From contig NZ_WELG01000001.1 of assembly GCF_009184425.1 (NCBI RefSeq), forward strand, positions 1,859,870 to 1,923,869: a stretch of 64,000 nt of DNA. Reading direction: 5' to 3'. Positions 42,559 to 52,873 of the stretch are shown here, one piece after another (the first letter of the stretch is position 1; every line of letters starts with the position of its first letter). The notes beneath the pieces are model-generated. The model had not been told where the DNA came from, did not search any database, and was given only the letters and a program-made list of their open reading frames with translations. The translations under genes and the position numbers were made by a program. The stretch is from Flagellimonas olearia. Lineage in GTDB: Bacteria > Bacteroidota > Bacteroidia > Flavobacteriales > Flavobacteriaceae.

Positions 42559-44004
42559 CTATACCAATGGCCATATTTGAGCGGCGATCAATATGACCAC
42601 CAACCCAGTGAACCCCATTATGGTCAACATTGGTGAAAATGTTCTCAAAACTTCTTTTTCCGTCAGATTGCTCATTTTGCACACAATCCAAAATCCGCTA
42701 TCATTCATCCAAGGAAATATCTTTGAACCACATGCAATGGCAAGTCCCACATACAATTGATGGTATCCCAAATCCATTGTCCCTGCCATACCCGCCAAAA
42801 TTCCGGATGCTGTTATCATAGCTACAGTGGCCGAACCTTGAGCGGTTCTCACCACCAGTGAAATGAAAAAGGCCAGTGGTATTATTGCCATATGAAAACC
42901 CTGGGTCAAAGCCCCTATTCGGCCGCTTATACCAGTCTGTTGGAGCATTGCCCCAAAGGCTCCACCAGCAGCAGTGATCAAAATAATGACCCCGCCACTC
43001 ATCAAGGCTGTCTGAATAGCCTTTACCAAGGCAGACTTATCTTTCTTCTTTTGAAGGAAAACCAAAATTAATCCCGCCAATGCCCCAGCAATCAATGCCG
43101 TGTTCTTTTCGCCAAAAAAATGAATTAGCTTTATAGGGAAGCTTGTAGCGTTACCGACATTTATAAATGTATCCATAATAGCCTTCAGGGTAATGAAGAC
43201 CAGCGGAATCAATACGGGCAGCAAAGACAGCCATAAACTCGGTAAATGTGAGTCCGATTGCAAGGACAGCTCTTTGATGTCCTTTAAGGGAGCATCAACA
43301 GAATCCCGGAGTGGTACTGGCCATTTTCGATTTGCCCATACTGCGTACATATACCCTGTGATAATGGTCAGAAGCCCCACTAGGGTACCTCCCAGCATCA
43401 TCATGCCAATGGGAATGTTCATTTCACTTATCAGGAACAAGGGACCGGGAGTTGGTGGCACCAAAGAGTTTGCCATGGCCGCTCCTGCCGTAACGGCAAG
43501 TATCAATAACAGATAATTTTTTCCCAACTTATTGGCCATTGCTTTTGCCAAGGGTATCATGAGATAAAAGACCGTATCAAAGAAAACCGGTATACCCAGA
43601 AAAAAGCTACCCCCCAAAAATGCCATGGGGGCTTTCTCCAGACCTGTGAACTTAATTAGTGAACGTATTATTTTTTCCGCTGCACCACTATCCAACATAC
43701 ATTTTCCAATGATAGCCGCCATTGCGATGAGAATCCCAATTTTTCCGCATGTTTCGCCCAAAGCGATGGAAATTCTTTTTCCTATATGCCAATGGGACAT
43801 TTCAATCGCCATTTTACCGGATACGCCCTTACTCAATGCAAAAGCCTCGACGGCGGAAGCAGGTGTTAAAAAGGCCACTACGAATGCGGCAATCAGCAAT
43901 GCAATGAAAGCATGTAACCTAAGGCCTATTATTCCACCCACGACAATGATTATACCTACTAGAAGAATAAATAAAGGGTCTACCCAGAAACTTAATGGCT
44001 CCAT
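42559..44004 (-). CDS. GntP-family sugar-acid:H+ symporter
   Basis: 481 residues, about 12 membrane segments. Family features: GETCGKIGILIAMAAIIGKCMLDSGAAEKI, PAMANSLVPPTPGPLFLISEMN-like block, and RTAQGSATVAMITASGI near the C-terminus. GntP proteins carry gluconate and related aldonates/aldarates across the inner membrane. The last base of the aldolase stop is only 3 bp upstream of this start region, so translation is linked. In this operon it would bring in the dehydratase substrate. Confidence 0.9.
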   Translation of the reverse strand: MEPLSFWVDPLFILLVGIIIVVGGIIGLRLHAFIALLIAAFVVAFLTPASAVEAFALSKGVSGKMAIEMSHWHIGKRISIALGETCGKIGILIAMAAIIGKCMLDSGAAEKIIRSLIKFTGLEKAPMAFLGGSFFLGIPVFFDTVFYLMIPLAKAMANKLGKNYLLLILAVTAGAAMANSLVPPTPGPLFLISEMNIPIGMMMLGGTLVGLLTIITGYMYAVWANRKWPVPLRDSVDAPLKDIKELSLQSDSHLPSLWLSLLPVLIPLVFITLKAIMDTFINVGNATSFPIKLIHFFGEKNTALIAGALAGLILVFLQKKKDKSALVKAIQTALMSGGVIILITAAGGAFGAMLQQTGISGRIGALTQGFHMAIIPLAFFISLVVRTAQGSATVAMITASGILAGMAGTMDLGYHQLYVGLAIACGSKIFPWMNDSGFWIVCKMSNLTEKEVLRTFSPMLTIMGFTGLVVILIAAQIWPLV

Positions 44005-44007
44005 ATA

Positions 44008-44781
44008 CTATTGATTTGCATTTTTATGGGAATTGAGAGCCTTTGCCATCTGTTTTGCTCCCTGGACCACAAAACCTGCATCTGAACCACAGGCGAAAAA
44101 CCTGACCCCCATATCATAAAAGTGTTGATAATCATTGGGGTCAAACAATAATATTCCCGCAATCTTATCCGCCTTTTTGGCCGCTGCTATTATCCTATTG
44201 ATGGCGGCCATATAATCTGGGTGCTCCAGTTGACCAAAAATTCCCAGAGACATGGTAAGATCAGAAGGTCCAACAAACAAAATATCGACACCGTCCATAC
44301 CTGCAATTTCCTCGACATTGTCCAAGGCTTCCTTGGTTTCAATTTGAAATATGCCCAAAATGTTTTCCTTGGTTCCTTCCCTGTATGCATTAAAATTACC
44401 TCCAAAGCCGGTTGCCCTGACCATTTTGGCCACTCCCCTTTCCCCATCCGGGGAATAGTATATCCCATTAATAGCCGTTCTTACATCGGAACTGTCTTTT
44501 ACTTGAGGTACCATAACTCCTTCCGCCCCAATATCAAGCGCTCTCTGGATGCGCCTCTTATCATTGCTTTCAACACGAATGACAACACCTGCTTTACTTG
44601 ACTCCAAAGCTTGTAACTGCGAGATGGCATCCTTCTCATTTCCGCTCCCATGTTCCAGGTCTATCAAAACCCAATCGAACCCGGCTTGTCCAATGATCTC
44701 AGCGGTCAAGGAGCTTCCTAGATTCAACCAACACCCGTTCAAAACTTCACCTTTCAGAAGTCTCTTTTTTAAATTCTTCAT
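44008..44781 (-). CDS. HpcH/HpaI aldolase (5-keto-4-deoxyglucarate aldolase type)
   Basis: 257 residues. Active-site signatures: LIDLEHG (H44), VIRVE (R69), FQIET (metal Glu), VDILFVGPSDLTMSLG (metal Asp), all in normal spacing. Class II, Mg/Mn-dependent. In the glucarate/galactarate pathway GarL splits 5-keto-4-deoxyglucarate to pyruvate and tartronate semialdehyde, which the adjacent reductase uses. It could act on another 2-keto-3-deoxy acid, but context favours the GarL reaction. Confidence 0.85.
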   Translation of the reverse strand: MKNLKKRLLKGEVLNGCWLNLGSSLTAEIIGQAGFDWVLIDLEHGSGNEKDAISQLQALESSKAGVVIRVESNDKRRIQRALDIGAEGVMVPQVKDSSDVRTAINGIYYSPDGERGVAKMVRATGFGGNFNAYREGTKENILGIFQIETKEALDNVEEIAGMDGVDILFVGPSDLTMSLGIFGQLEHPDYMAAINRIIAAAKKADKIAGILLFDPNDYQHFYDMGVRFFACGSDAGFVVQGAKQMAKALNSHKNANQ

Positions 44782-45161
44782 ATTTAGTCCTATTAGCCTT
44801 TGTTAGCATCAATATGTTTTTGTCCTCTTTTTTATGAAATTAAGCACCCGATCAATTAAATGTTAATTTTTTATTGTTTATGTTTTTATTAGTACTTAAA
44901 ATTATGTTAATGACAATATTTTTTATAAAGAGTAAGATTTTTTGTTTTTACCCCATGATTTTATTCTTTTTTATAAATCCTGCGTCATACATCCAATTCA
45001 AATCCAGTTTGCAAATCAGATACAGTTCCCGACCATATTATTTAGCTGTCCATAAAACACTTACAGACCCTTAATACCTAAAAGGCATCAATGAAGATGT
45101 CCCATTCCATTTTTATCATCAAAAACAGAAAGAGAACAATCGCCAAAATGGTCCAGACCAT
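44782..45161. other. intergenic, very AT-rich promoter region
   Basis: 380 bp without a coding frame. It presumably holds the promoter of the aldolase-permease-reductase-dehydratase operon (minus strand) and separates it from the glycerate kinase gene. No dyad of clear operator type noticed. Confidence 0.45.
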
Positions 45162-46463
45162 TCAATTGATAAGCGTAATCATTATATCCATTACGTTTGT
45201 CTGTGTGGGGCCTGTCCTGATCCATCCTCCCTCTTTTTTAAAAAAGTGATACGAATCAAAATCATTGATGTGTTTATTGATGTCCACACCTAATGCTTCT
45301 GCGTGCTCCACTGTTGTTGAGTCTACCACAGCGCCTACAGCATCCGTTGGTCCATCAGTTCCATCTGTTCCGCCAGACATCATCGTTATATTTGGATAAT
45401 CCTTCAATAAAACCGACATTATCAAGGCTAAATGTTGGTTCCTACCTCCCAAACCATCCCCAGTGACCACAACTGTGGGCTCACCTCCAAAAAGCAAACA
45501 TGTTTTTATAGTATTTACCTTCTTGGCTTCTTCAAGAATGGATTCTGCTACCTGTGTCACATCTTCGCTAAAATCATCCTTTACCACAAGGGATGTATAA
45601 CCCAATGCCATTGCCCTTTCTTTGGCTCTTTCCAATGCCATTTTGTTGCTGCCGATAATCAGATTTGTTGTTCTACGAAATACCTCATCCGATTCCTTTA
45701 GTGTCTCTTCCCTTTTTTTGTCAAGACCTTGTTGAAGAATCTTGTACAATTGAACAGGCACCTTATCAGCGATTCCGTACTTGTTCAGAATGGAAACGGC
45801 ATCCTTAAAGGTTGTTGGATCGGGAGCTGTTGGTCCAGAAGCTATGGTACTGGGTGAATTCCCAATCACATCGGACAAGATAAGACTGAACACCCTGGCC
45901 GGATACGCCACTTTGGACAACAGTCCTCCCTTAACCTTGGACAGATGTTTTCGAATGCAGTTTATTTCCTCAATACTTGCACCAACCTTTAAAAGCAATG
46001 TGTTCAAGGCCATTAAATCCTCTATGCTGCTTCCTTCCGGGATATCTGTAAAAAGTGCCGACCCTCCTCCGGATATTAAACAAATGACCAGGTCATCTTC
46101 CCTGGCATTTTTTACAATTGAGAAAATCTCATCAGTAGCCAACACTCCATTTTTATCGGGCAAAGGATGACCGGCTTCAACAATCTTGACTTGTTTTAAA
46201 GCCAGACCATGTCCATATTTGGTGATTACACAGCTTTTCTCGATTCTATTACCCAAAATGGTTTCCAAGGCTCGAGCCATTAAGGCACTTGCCTTTCCAA
46301 AACCAACCACATGAACATGCCTAATTTTGGATAGTTCAATGAAAACCTCCCCGATTTTTAGTTGATCCCCCAGCAGTACAATATTCTTATATACCAGTTT
46401 TTCTGGGTTTGCCCCTTCCAGCCCTGCTGAGAATATTTCAATGATCTCTTGTTTTTTATCCAT
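45162..46463 (-). CDS. glycerate 2-kinase, MOFRL (GckA/TtuD) type
   Basis: 433 residues. N-terminal domain: VVGFGKASALMARALE, ITKYGHGL, EAGHPLPDKNG, ISGGGSALF, CIRKHLSKVKGG, LSDVIGNSPSTIASGPT. C-terminal MOFRL domain: CLLFGGEPTVVVTGDGLGGRNQHLAL, SGGTDGTDGPTDAVGAVVDS, GPTQTNVMDI. Full length. Converts D-glycerate to 2-phosphoglycerate, feeding lower glycolysis, and completes the sugar-acid route. Downstream of SusD on the same strand (about 100 bp). Confidence 0.92.
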   Translation of the reverse strand: MDKKQEIIEIFSAGLEGANPEKLVYKNIVLLGDQLKIGEVFIELSKIRHVHVVGFGKASALMARALETILGNRIEKSCVITKYGHGLALKQVKIVEAGHPLPDKNGVLATDEIFSIVKNAREDDLVICLISGGGSALFTDIPEGSSIEDLMALNTLLLKVGASIEEINCIRKHLSKVKGGLLSKVAYPARVFSLILSDVIGNSPSTIASGPTAPDPTTFKDAVSILNKYGIADKVPVQLYKILQQGLDKKREETLKESDEVFRRTTNLIIGSNKMALERAKERAMALGYTSLVVKDDFSEDVTQVAESILEEAKKVNTIKTCLLFGGEPTVVVTGDGLGGRNQHLALIMSVLLKDYPNITMMSGGTDGTDGPTDAVGAVVDSTTVEHAEALGVDINKHINDFDSYHFFKKEGGWIRTGPTQTNVMDIMITLIN

Positions 46464-46563
46464 TGTCCGGGGTATTGAAATGCGTCATAAATGGTCAAGA
46501 AAAGGTCATTCCTGTTGCTTCCACAATTTCGGGGATGACCTTATCATCTTGATTTGATCCTGA

Positions 46564-48105
46564 CTATTCTATATCCCACCAAATCCTGGTATCGAGGATA
46601 TCCGGGCCTTGCTCACCTATAGCGTCATTCATGTTTTGGGAGTTCACAGTGGTCTCGCTGTCCGGGTAGGTCAATCTTCTAATAAAGTCCTCTGTTGTTA
46701 AATCGCTACCCCCAAAAGGATTGGGTTCCAACATTGGATAACCGCTTCTTCTGAAGTTTGCCCAACTTTCAGAGCCATTAAGAAATGTAGACACCCAATA
46801 CTGTGTATTAATTTGTTCCAGTTCATTGCCCAGCGTTAAGTCGTGGCTGACGAGGTAATCATCAATCTCATCATCAGGAATGGTTGTGTTTCCCGGCCAG
46901 TCAGAAAATTGCTCCATATTGGCCCTTATAGCCTCCTGATATAAGGCACTTGCATCACCAGAAACCCAATTCCTTACAACCGCTTCGGCATACAACAATA
47001 ATGTTTGCGAGTAGGTCAGGATAAAAGTAGGAGCGTCCGGGCTTCCCAACCTGGTCTTGTCCAACTGACTATAGGCGTAGTAACTTGCTACTCCATCCGC
47101 TTCTGCAATTGGTACAATGGTGGTATTGTTATACCCTTGCGGAATCCCTATCTGATTGGCCGGATCCCGATCGGCATTCTGTTCAACCTGATCATTTCCG
47201 GACTGGGCACCTACATACCTAACCGCTATGGCATCCAACCTGGGATCATTGTTGTCCTGTAAATAATTTACAAACTCCTTATCCAGGTAATAGAACGCGG
47301 ATTGCCCTCCATTCAATGGGGTTCCCAAAGGGTTTCTAAAATTTGCATCGTGTCGTATCAAAGCATTGTCAAGATTGGAAGTAAAGACACCTCCCGTAAT
47401 GGCCTTTACCACATATTCCTGGGCTTTAGACGGATTCACTTTGGTTAATCTCATTGCCGCCCTCAACATCAATGAATACCCAAATTTCTTCCATGCTTGT
47501 ATGTTATTGCCATTTCGACTGTAAAGGACCTCCTGGTTCACAGCATCCTTAGAAGGATCAAGTGTGCCCGATGCACTTTCCAGCTCACTTAGTATATCAT
47601 CATAGATCAATTCTTGAGAAACATATTCAGGAAAAGAATTGCCTTCCAAAAAGCCTTTGGAAGCATCAAAATAAGGGATATACCCATAAGTGTCCGTTAA
47701 AATCATGAATTGATGGGCGCGATAGATCCTCAACATAGAAAGCAAATTGGTCTTGGTGGGATCATCCGCAATGGCATAAATACCATCTGTAAGATTCTTG
47801 ATGACATCTCCATATCCAAGATTCCAAAGGACCTCTGTCTGAGAAGGGTTGTCCAAGTTAAAATTTGCACCAGCGCCAACACCAGGCACCGGCGTGGCCA
47901 TCTGTCTTACAATGGTTACTTGGTACGTAAGATTGTTGCCATAACCGGGCGCGCTGTTAACAATGGCATGGTTAAGTTGGAGCGTGGGATCTATTTCCGT
48001 TAACCGGACTTTGTCCGTATTCAACTCATCGAAGTCTTTGTCACATGAAACAAATAACAAAACTATAAGGAAAGTAATGAATGTATATTTAGTTGAATTC
48101 TTCAT
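46564..48105 (-). CDS. SusD/RagB-type surface nutrient-binding lipoprotein (first locus)
   Basis: 513 residues. Lipoprotein signal with Cys20 (LLFVSCDKDFDELNTDK). TPR-like helical body typical of the SusD-like_2 group: NLTYQVTIVRQMATPVPG, LLSMLRIYRAHQFMILTDTYGYIPYFDASKGF, AWKKFGYSLMLRAAMRL, and C-terminal YWVSTFLNGSESWANFRRSGYPML. It sits on the outer face of the outer membrane as lid of the SusC transporter encoded immediately upstream (10 bp). Confidence 0.93.
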   Translation of the reverse strand: MKNSTKYTFITFLIVLLFVSCDKDFDELNTDKVRLTEIDPTLQLNHAIVNSAPGYGNNLTYQVTIVRQMATPVPGVGAGANFNLDNPSQTEVLWNLGYGDVIKNLTDGIYAIADDPTKTNLLSMLRIYRAHQFMILTDTYGYIPYFDASKGFLEGNSFPEYVSQELIYDDILSELESASGTLDPSKDAVNQEVLYSRNGNNIQAWKKFGYSLMLRAAMRLTKVNPSKAQEYVVKAITGGVFTSNLDNALIRHDANFRNPLGTPLNGGQSAFYYLDKEFVNYLQDNNDPRLDAIAVRYVGAQSGNDQVEQNADRDPANQIGIPQGYNNTTIVPIAEADGVASYYAYSQLDKTRLGSPDAPTFILTYSQTLLLYAEAVVRNWVSGDASALYQEAIRANMEQFSDWPGNTTIPDDEIDDYLVSHDLTLGNELEQINTQYWVSTFLNGSESWANFRRSGYPMLEPNPFGGSDLTTEDFIRRLTYPDSETTVNSQNMNDAIGEQGPDILDTRIWWDIE

Positions 48106-48115
48106 GGCCTTTGTA

Positions 48116-51100
48116 TTAAAATTTCATATTAACGTTAAATCCAATATCCCGGGTTACAGGTAGACCAGTTGCTTCCAGGCCTGCAAAATTGTCGCCAATA
48201 CTACCGTTCTGGTCAGGGTGTATATGCGGCACCCATTTTTTGAGCACTGCCACATTGTTTGCGGTCAGGAAAAGCTTAAGTCCCTTGATAAATTTGACCC
48301 GTTCAACATATGAGCTCAAATCATATCCGACAGACACTTGTCTTAGCTGCCAAGATCCCGCATTGAACACGGATTGTTCCGATGCCCTATAGCTCCGTAC
48401 CACTTCATAATAGGGTTGTATTTCGGCAGGTGTGGTATTTACACTTCCGTCTGGATTTACCCCTTCACCGATAACAAATCCTTGATCTCTCCCAACAAGG
48501 GTCGCCTTGTCCAATCCATGCCTATAGGCATTCATATGGGTTCCGGAGATCATTTTATGCCCCAGTTTAAAGTCTATCAAAAAAGAGAGGGTAAGGTTCT
48601 TGTATTTAAAGCTATTTGTGAATCCACCAAACCATGTGGGCAATGCACTTCCAAATTCAAGCTGTTCCTCAGATCTTAGACGAAGTCCCGTATTGGGGTC
48701 GATAACTATATTTCCTTGGTCATCCCTAAGCCATCCATAACCATACAATTGCGACATTGGCCTACCCACGACCTGTCTCAATTCCCCATGAAATTGTGAA
48801 TTTCCAACAGTTATATAATTGTCGTCCACACTGTCACCCAAACTCAACACCTCTGAGGTATTGTATGATGCATTTACCGAACTGTTCCAAGTGAAATTGG
48901 CCGTCTTTATCACATCAGCGGATGCCAACATCTCCACACCTTTGTTTTCACTCTCCCCAACATTGATCAATCTTGTTGAATAACCAGAAGCGATTGAGGT
49001 CTGTGCACTAAGAATCTGATCGGAAGAGAGTTTGTGGTAATATGAACCTTCCAGTCTTAAATTATTGAAGAGGATCAGTTCCAAACCAAATTCCTTCTCC
49101 GTGACACTCATGGGCTTTAAGTTTGGATTTGGAACGGTATTGGTATTTATACTGCCCAATGGCAGATTTGAAAGTTGGAGTGGGTTTACCGTATAAAAAA
49201 GATTGTTGGAGTACGGCGCCACGTCCGTATCGCTACCCACTTGAGCGTAGGCAAGCCTAATTTTCCCAAAAGAAAGCCATTCCGGCAATCCCTTAAGCGC
49301 TTGGGTAAACACAAAACTACCCGTAATTGAAGGATAGAGAATACTTCTGTTATCCGGTGAAAGTGTGGAAAACCAATCATTTCTCAAGGTTCCGTTCAAG
49401 TATAAGAATCCTCCATAAGAAAGCTCCGCGGAGCCATACAGTGAGTTGACCTTCCTTTTGGTAAGCCTATAATTTGGGGATACGGTACTGGCATTCCCTA
49501 TTGTATATAGATCTCTTGTGTAAAAATTCTGTCCTAAAATGGTATTTACATCGGATTGGGTATACATATGGTTCCCTCCCAAATTAAGTGAAGTACCAAA
49601 TTTTCCAAAACTTTTACTGGCATTGACCAAGAAGTCCGCGTTCAGCTCCCTAAAACGTCTTTGATCCTGTACATACTCACCATTGAAAAACCCGGGGGGT
49701 GGTGCAGCCTGCCGCCGTGACCCAGTGGGTAAATTATATTCCACATCCCGGATATAATAATCCTGACCAATCCGCCCTTGTACAAAGAGCCAATCGGTGA
49801 TGTCAAATTTTGTGGTCACATTTCCATACACCCGATCGCGCTTGTTGTTCTCAAACCGTTTGAGGGCGAAATAAGGGTTTGTCCTATTGGTAAACCTGGA
49901 CCATGAAACCTCATCGCCATTCTCATCGCTACTATACTCTTTCAACAGATCCAGTGGCATGGTTGAGGATATGGTATAAATTACGACAGGGCTATAATCC
50001 TGTTCGGCCACATTAGGTGGATTTGTACGAATCTCATTGGAATAATTCATGTTCCCGGAAACTGTGAACTTTTTGAGCCTTTGGGTAAAACCAATATTAA
50101 CGGTCCTTCTATTGTATTCAGAACCTGGCAATATGGCTTGTGCATCCATATTGGAAGCGGAAAAATTAAACCCTCCATTCTGCCCCCCGGAAGCCACCGA
50201 AATGGTATTTGTCAAAGACGAGCTATTTCTATAATAATCCTTTATTTTATTTCGTTGTGGTTCGTATGGCACCTCCAAACCGTCAAACAAAATTTGAGTG
50301 CCCCCAACCTTTTCCCCAAAACTCCAGACCCCTGAAGTTGGGAACGGGGAATTTGGACGCTGACCGCCTTCACCCTGTCCGTACTCATACTGATAATCCG
50401 TAAAGTCAAGAGGGGTTCCATTTGTGTAGATTGAATTCCATGTAACCTCAACCCCTCCATCAACGTTCTGTCCACTCTTTGTTGTGATCATTATTACACC
50501 ATCCTTGGCCCTGGACCCATATAATGCGGATGCAGCAGCGCCCTTTAGAATGGTCATGTTTTCAATATCATCGGGGTTAATACTACTGAGTCCATCCCCG
50601 CCATCGGAGTTCCGGTTACTTCCTACTTCACCGTTGTCGGTATCCACACCATAGGATATGTTACTGATGGGAACGCCATTCACAACGATCAATGGAGAAT
50701 TGGAATTTCCAAATGAAGAGACTCCCCGTATGCGTATCTTGGAGCTGCCCTGAGGACCGGTACCCAGACTTGAAATGTTTACTCCAGCTACCTTACCACC
50801 CAATGCATCCATAAAATTAGGGGTCCTATTCACGGTAAAATCCTCAGAATCCACCTTGCTGGTTGCATAACCCAGAGATTTCTTGTCCCGCTCTATCCCT
50901 AGCGCCGTAACCACTACTTCGCCCAATGCCTGTGCATTTTCCTCCAGAACCACATTTATGGTTGAACGCCCATCCACAAGCACTTCCTTGGTAACAAACC
51001 CGATATAGCTGAACACCAACACCGCATTCTGCTCCGGAACCTCAATAGAGTAGTTACCGTCAAAATCCGAAGTCACACCTATGGTGGTGTTCTTCACCAA

Positions 51101-51592
51101 AATACTTGTCCCCGGCAAAGGGGCCCCATTGACATCATTGATGGTTCCCGATACCGTTATTTGTTCATCCTCTTTTTGATTTTCCAGACCCACTCCATTG
51201 GGAGTCAATGCCGATGTGGTTTTTGGGCGTAATAGTATTTGCTCCTTTATGATTTTAAAATCAATCTTTTCATTTAGAAACAATATTTTCAGGGTCTCCT
51301 TTATGTCCAGCCCGTTTACCTTGATATTAACTTTATGATTTAAATCCAGTTCTTTCTTGCTGTAAAAAAACTTAAATTCCGTTTCTGACTCAATTTTATG
51401 AATGACCTCTATCAACGGGGCCCCTGTAAAGTCCAAGTACAGCTTTGTTTCCACAGAATCGCTTGGCCCGGCATTCAAATGATAAAGGCCCATCAAAAAA
51501 AGAAGGCAAGCGAATTTCTTTTTTAAACCGAGATTAAATCGCGGAAAGGTCACCTTCCCTAAGGCTTCCATGTCCAATGAAGTTGTTTCCAT
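48116..51592 (-). CDS. SusC/RagA-type TonB-dependent transporter with STN domain (first locus)
   Basis: 1158 residues. Signal region near 20-41 (KKKFACLLFLMGLYHLNA; an alternative start is the Met at residue 8). STN domain about 50-115 (KLYLDFTGAPLIEVIHKIESETEFKFFYSKKELD), carboxypeptidase-D-like domain about 145-225 (VSGTINDVNGAPLPGTSILVKNTTIGVTSDFDGNYSI), plug about 240-370 (NFMDALGGKVAGVNISS ... SALYGSRAKDGVIMITTKSG), then the 22-strand barrel to the terminal aromatic F. STN indicates signalling to a FecR/ECF sigma pair. FecR is directly upstream. Confidence 0.95.
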   Translation of the reverse strand: METTSLDMEALGKVTFPRFNLGLKKKFACLLFLMGLYHLNAGPSDSVETKLYLDFTGAPLIEVIHKIESETEFKFFYSKKELDLNHKVNIKVNGLDIKETLKILFLNEKIDFKIIKEQILLRPKTTSALTPNGVGLENQKEDEQITVSGTINDVNGAPLPGTSILVKNTTIGVTSDFDGNYSIEVPEQNAVLVFSYIGFVTKEVLVDGRSTINVVLEENAQALGEVVVTALGIERDKKSLGYATSKVDSEDFTVNRTPNFMDALGGKVAGVNISSLGTGPQGSSKIRIRGVSSFGNSNSPLIVVNGVPISNISYGVDTDNGEVGSNRNSDGGDGLSSINPDDIENMTILKGAAASALYGSRAKDGVIMITTKSGQNVDGGVEVTWNSIYTNGTPLDFTDYQYEYGQGEGGQRPNSPFPTSGVWSFGEKVGGTQILFDGLEVPYEPQRNKIKDYYRNSSSLTNTISVASGGQNGGFNFSASNMDAQAILPGSEYNRRTVNIGFTQRLKKFTVSGNMNYSNEIRTNPPNVAEQDYSPVVIYTISSTMPLDLLKEYSSDENGDEVSWSRFTNRTNPYFALKRFENNKRDRVYGNVTTKFDITDWLFVQGRIGQDYYIRDVEYNLPTGSRRQAAPPPGFFNGEYVQDQRRFRELNADFLVNASKSFGKFGTSLNLGGNHMYTQSDVNTILGQNFYTRDLYTIGNASTVSPNYRLTKRKVNSLYGSAELSYGGFLYLNGTLRNDWFSTLSPDNRSILYPSITGSFVFTQALKGLPEWLSFGKIRLAYAQVGSDTDVAPYSNNLFYTVNPLQLSNLPLGSINTNTVPNPNLKPMSVTEKEFGLELILFNNLRLEGSYYHKLSSDQILSAQTSIASGYSTRLINVGESENKGVEMLASADVIKTANFTWNSSVNASYNTSEVLSLGDSVDDNYITVGNSQFHGELRQVVGRPMSQLYGYGWLRDDQGNIVIDPNTGLRLRSEEQLEFGSALPTWFGGFTNSFKYKNLTLSFLIDFKLGHKMISGTHMNAYRHGLDKATLVGRDQGFVIGEGVNPDGSVNTTPAEIQPYYEVVRSYRASEQSVFNAGSWQLRQVSVGYDLSSYVERVKFIKGLKLFLTANNVAVLKKWVPHIHPDQNGSIGDNFAGLEATGLPVTRDIGFNVNMKF

Positions 51593-51652
51593 TTTTTAAA
51601 GTTTTAGTTGATTTTATTCAAGATTTAGATAATCCAAATCCTCTGGCATTGG

Positions 51653-52873
51653 TCATTCTTTTTCTATAACAATAATGGTGTTCTTATCTATTTGATATTC
51701 AAACAGGGTATGCTGTTGAATCACATTCAAGATTTCATCCAAGGGTTCCTTGGTAAATGTGCCCGTAAACCGTTTGTTCTTGAGTTGGCCCAGTCTATTT
51801 TCAATCTTAACATTGAAATGCCTTTCCAGTCTTTTTAGAATATCATCGAACGTACTATCGGAAAAGATCAATTTCCCTTCCTTCCAACCGATATAGTTGC
51901 TCACATCCACTTCATCAACAACTATTTGTTCCTTTTCTATGGAAGCCCGTTGACCTGGTTCTATTATGATGGGTTCTTGATTATTATGGTTGTTTGCCTT
52001 GTACACACTGACACTTCCCTCAATTAAAACCGTTGTGGTTACGGATTCGTCCGGATAGCTGGACACGTTGAACTTTGTGCCATATACTCGGGTATTCATA
52101 TTATCCGTAATCACCGTAAATGGACTATTCTCATCCTTTTCAATGGAAAAGAATGCCTCACCTTCCAAATAAACCGTCCGGGGACTGTTCGCTAAAAATG
52201 TCACAGGGTATCTTAACTTGGACCCAGAATTAAGGGTCACTTGGGATCCATCGGACAATACAAGCTCAAAGGTCTTTCCATAGGGCACCATGAGCTCATT
52301 GTAGTTGATTCCCTTGTGCACTTTCGACCCTTTTTTACCATAAATCAGTTTATTTTGCTCCTTGCTCGCTATGCTTTCCCCATTGGCATTGGGCAAAACT
52401 TTGGATGAAGTTTCATCCAGTATCTCTACCGATCCATCCCCCAATTTTAAGATAATGTCGTCCTTGGACACCATTTGCGCACCATTGTCCACTGTAGCAT
52501 TAAATACTCCCATTTGAAAGACAAATAAGGTACTGGCCACCAATCCAATGAATACCGCTGCAATCTTCAGGACATATTTCTTGTTCAAATACGATTCTCG
52601 ATTGGTGAAGAATTGGTTTTTTCCCGACTCTTTTCGTTTATTGATGATATTCTGCCAGATCATATCCAACTCGTCTTCCTTGAGAACATCATCATCTTTG
52701 TAGTTCATCAAACGCAAGAGATTCGCTGCACTTTTAACTTCATCCATCTTCTCAGGATGGTTCAAAATCCAATTTTCCCAAAAGCTCTGGGTCATGGGAT
52801 CCGGGTTCAAAACCCATTTCTGGAAATATTCATCCAATAGAAAGTCTGTCTCGGAGTATGAACTATATTTCAT
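51653..52873 (-). CDS. FecR-family anti-sigma regulator (first locus)
   Basis: 406 residues. Cytoplasmic N-terminal part (1-100, WENWILNHPEKMDEVKSAANLL), membrane segment about 104-123 (YVLKIAAVFIGLVASTLFVF), periplasmic FecR domain with VPYGKTFELVLSDGSQVTLNSGSKLRYPVTF, and C-terminal DUF4974 (FDDILKRLERHFNVKIENRLGQLKNKRFTGTF). It links the SusC signalling domain to an ECF sigma factor. None is adjacent; the nearest same-strand candidate is 38186-38833. Confidence 0.92.
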   Translation of the reverse strand: MKYSSYSETDFLLDEYFQKWVLNPDPMTQSFWENWILNHPEKMDEVKSAANLLRLMNYKDDDVLKEDELDMIWQNIINKRKESGKNQFFTNRESYLNKKYVLKIAAVFIGLVASTLFVFQMGVFNATVDNGAQMVSKDDIILKLGDGSVEILDETSSKVLPNANGESIASKEQNKLIYGKKGSKVHKGINYNELMVPYGKTFELVLSDGSQVTLNSGSKLRYPVTFLANSPRTVYLEGEAFFSIEKDENSPFTVITDNMNTRVYGTKFNVSSYPDESVTTTVLIEGSVSVYKANNHNNQEPIIIEPGQRASIEKEQIVVDEVDVSNYIGWKEGKLIFSDSTFDDILKRLERHFNVKIENRLGQLKNKRFTGTFTKEPLDEILNVIQQHTLFEYQIDKNTIIVIEKE

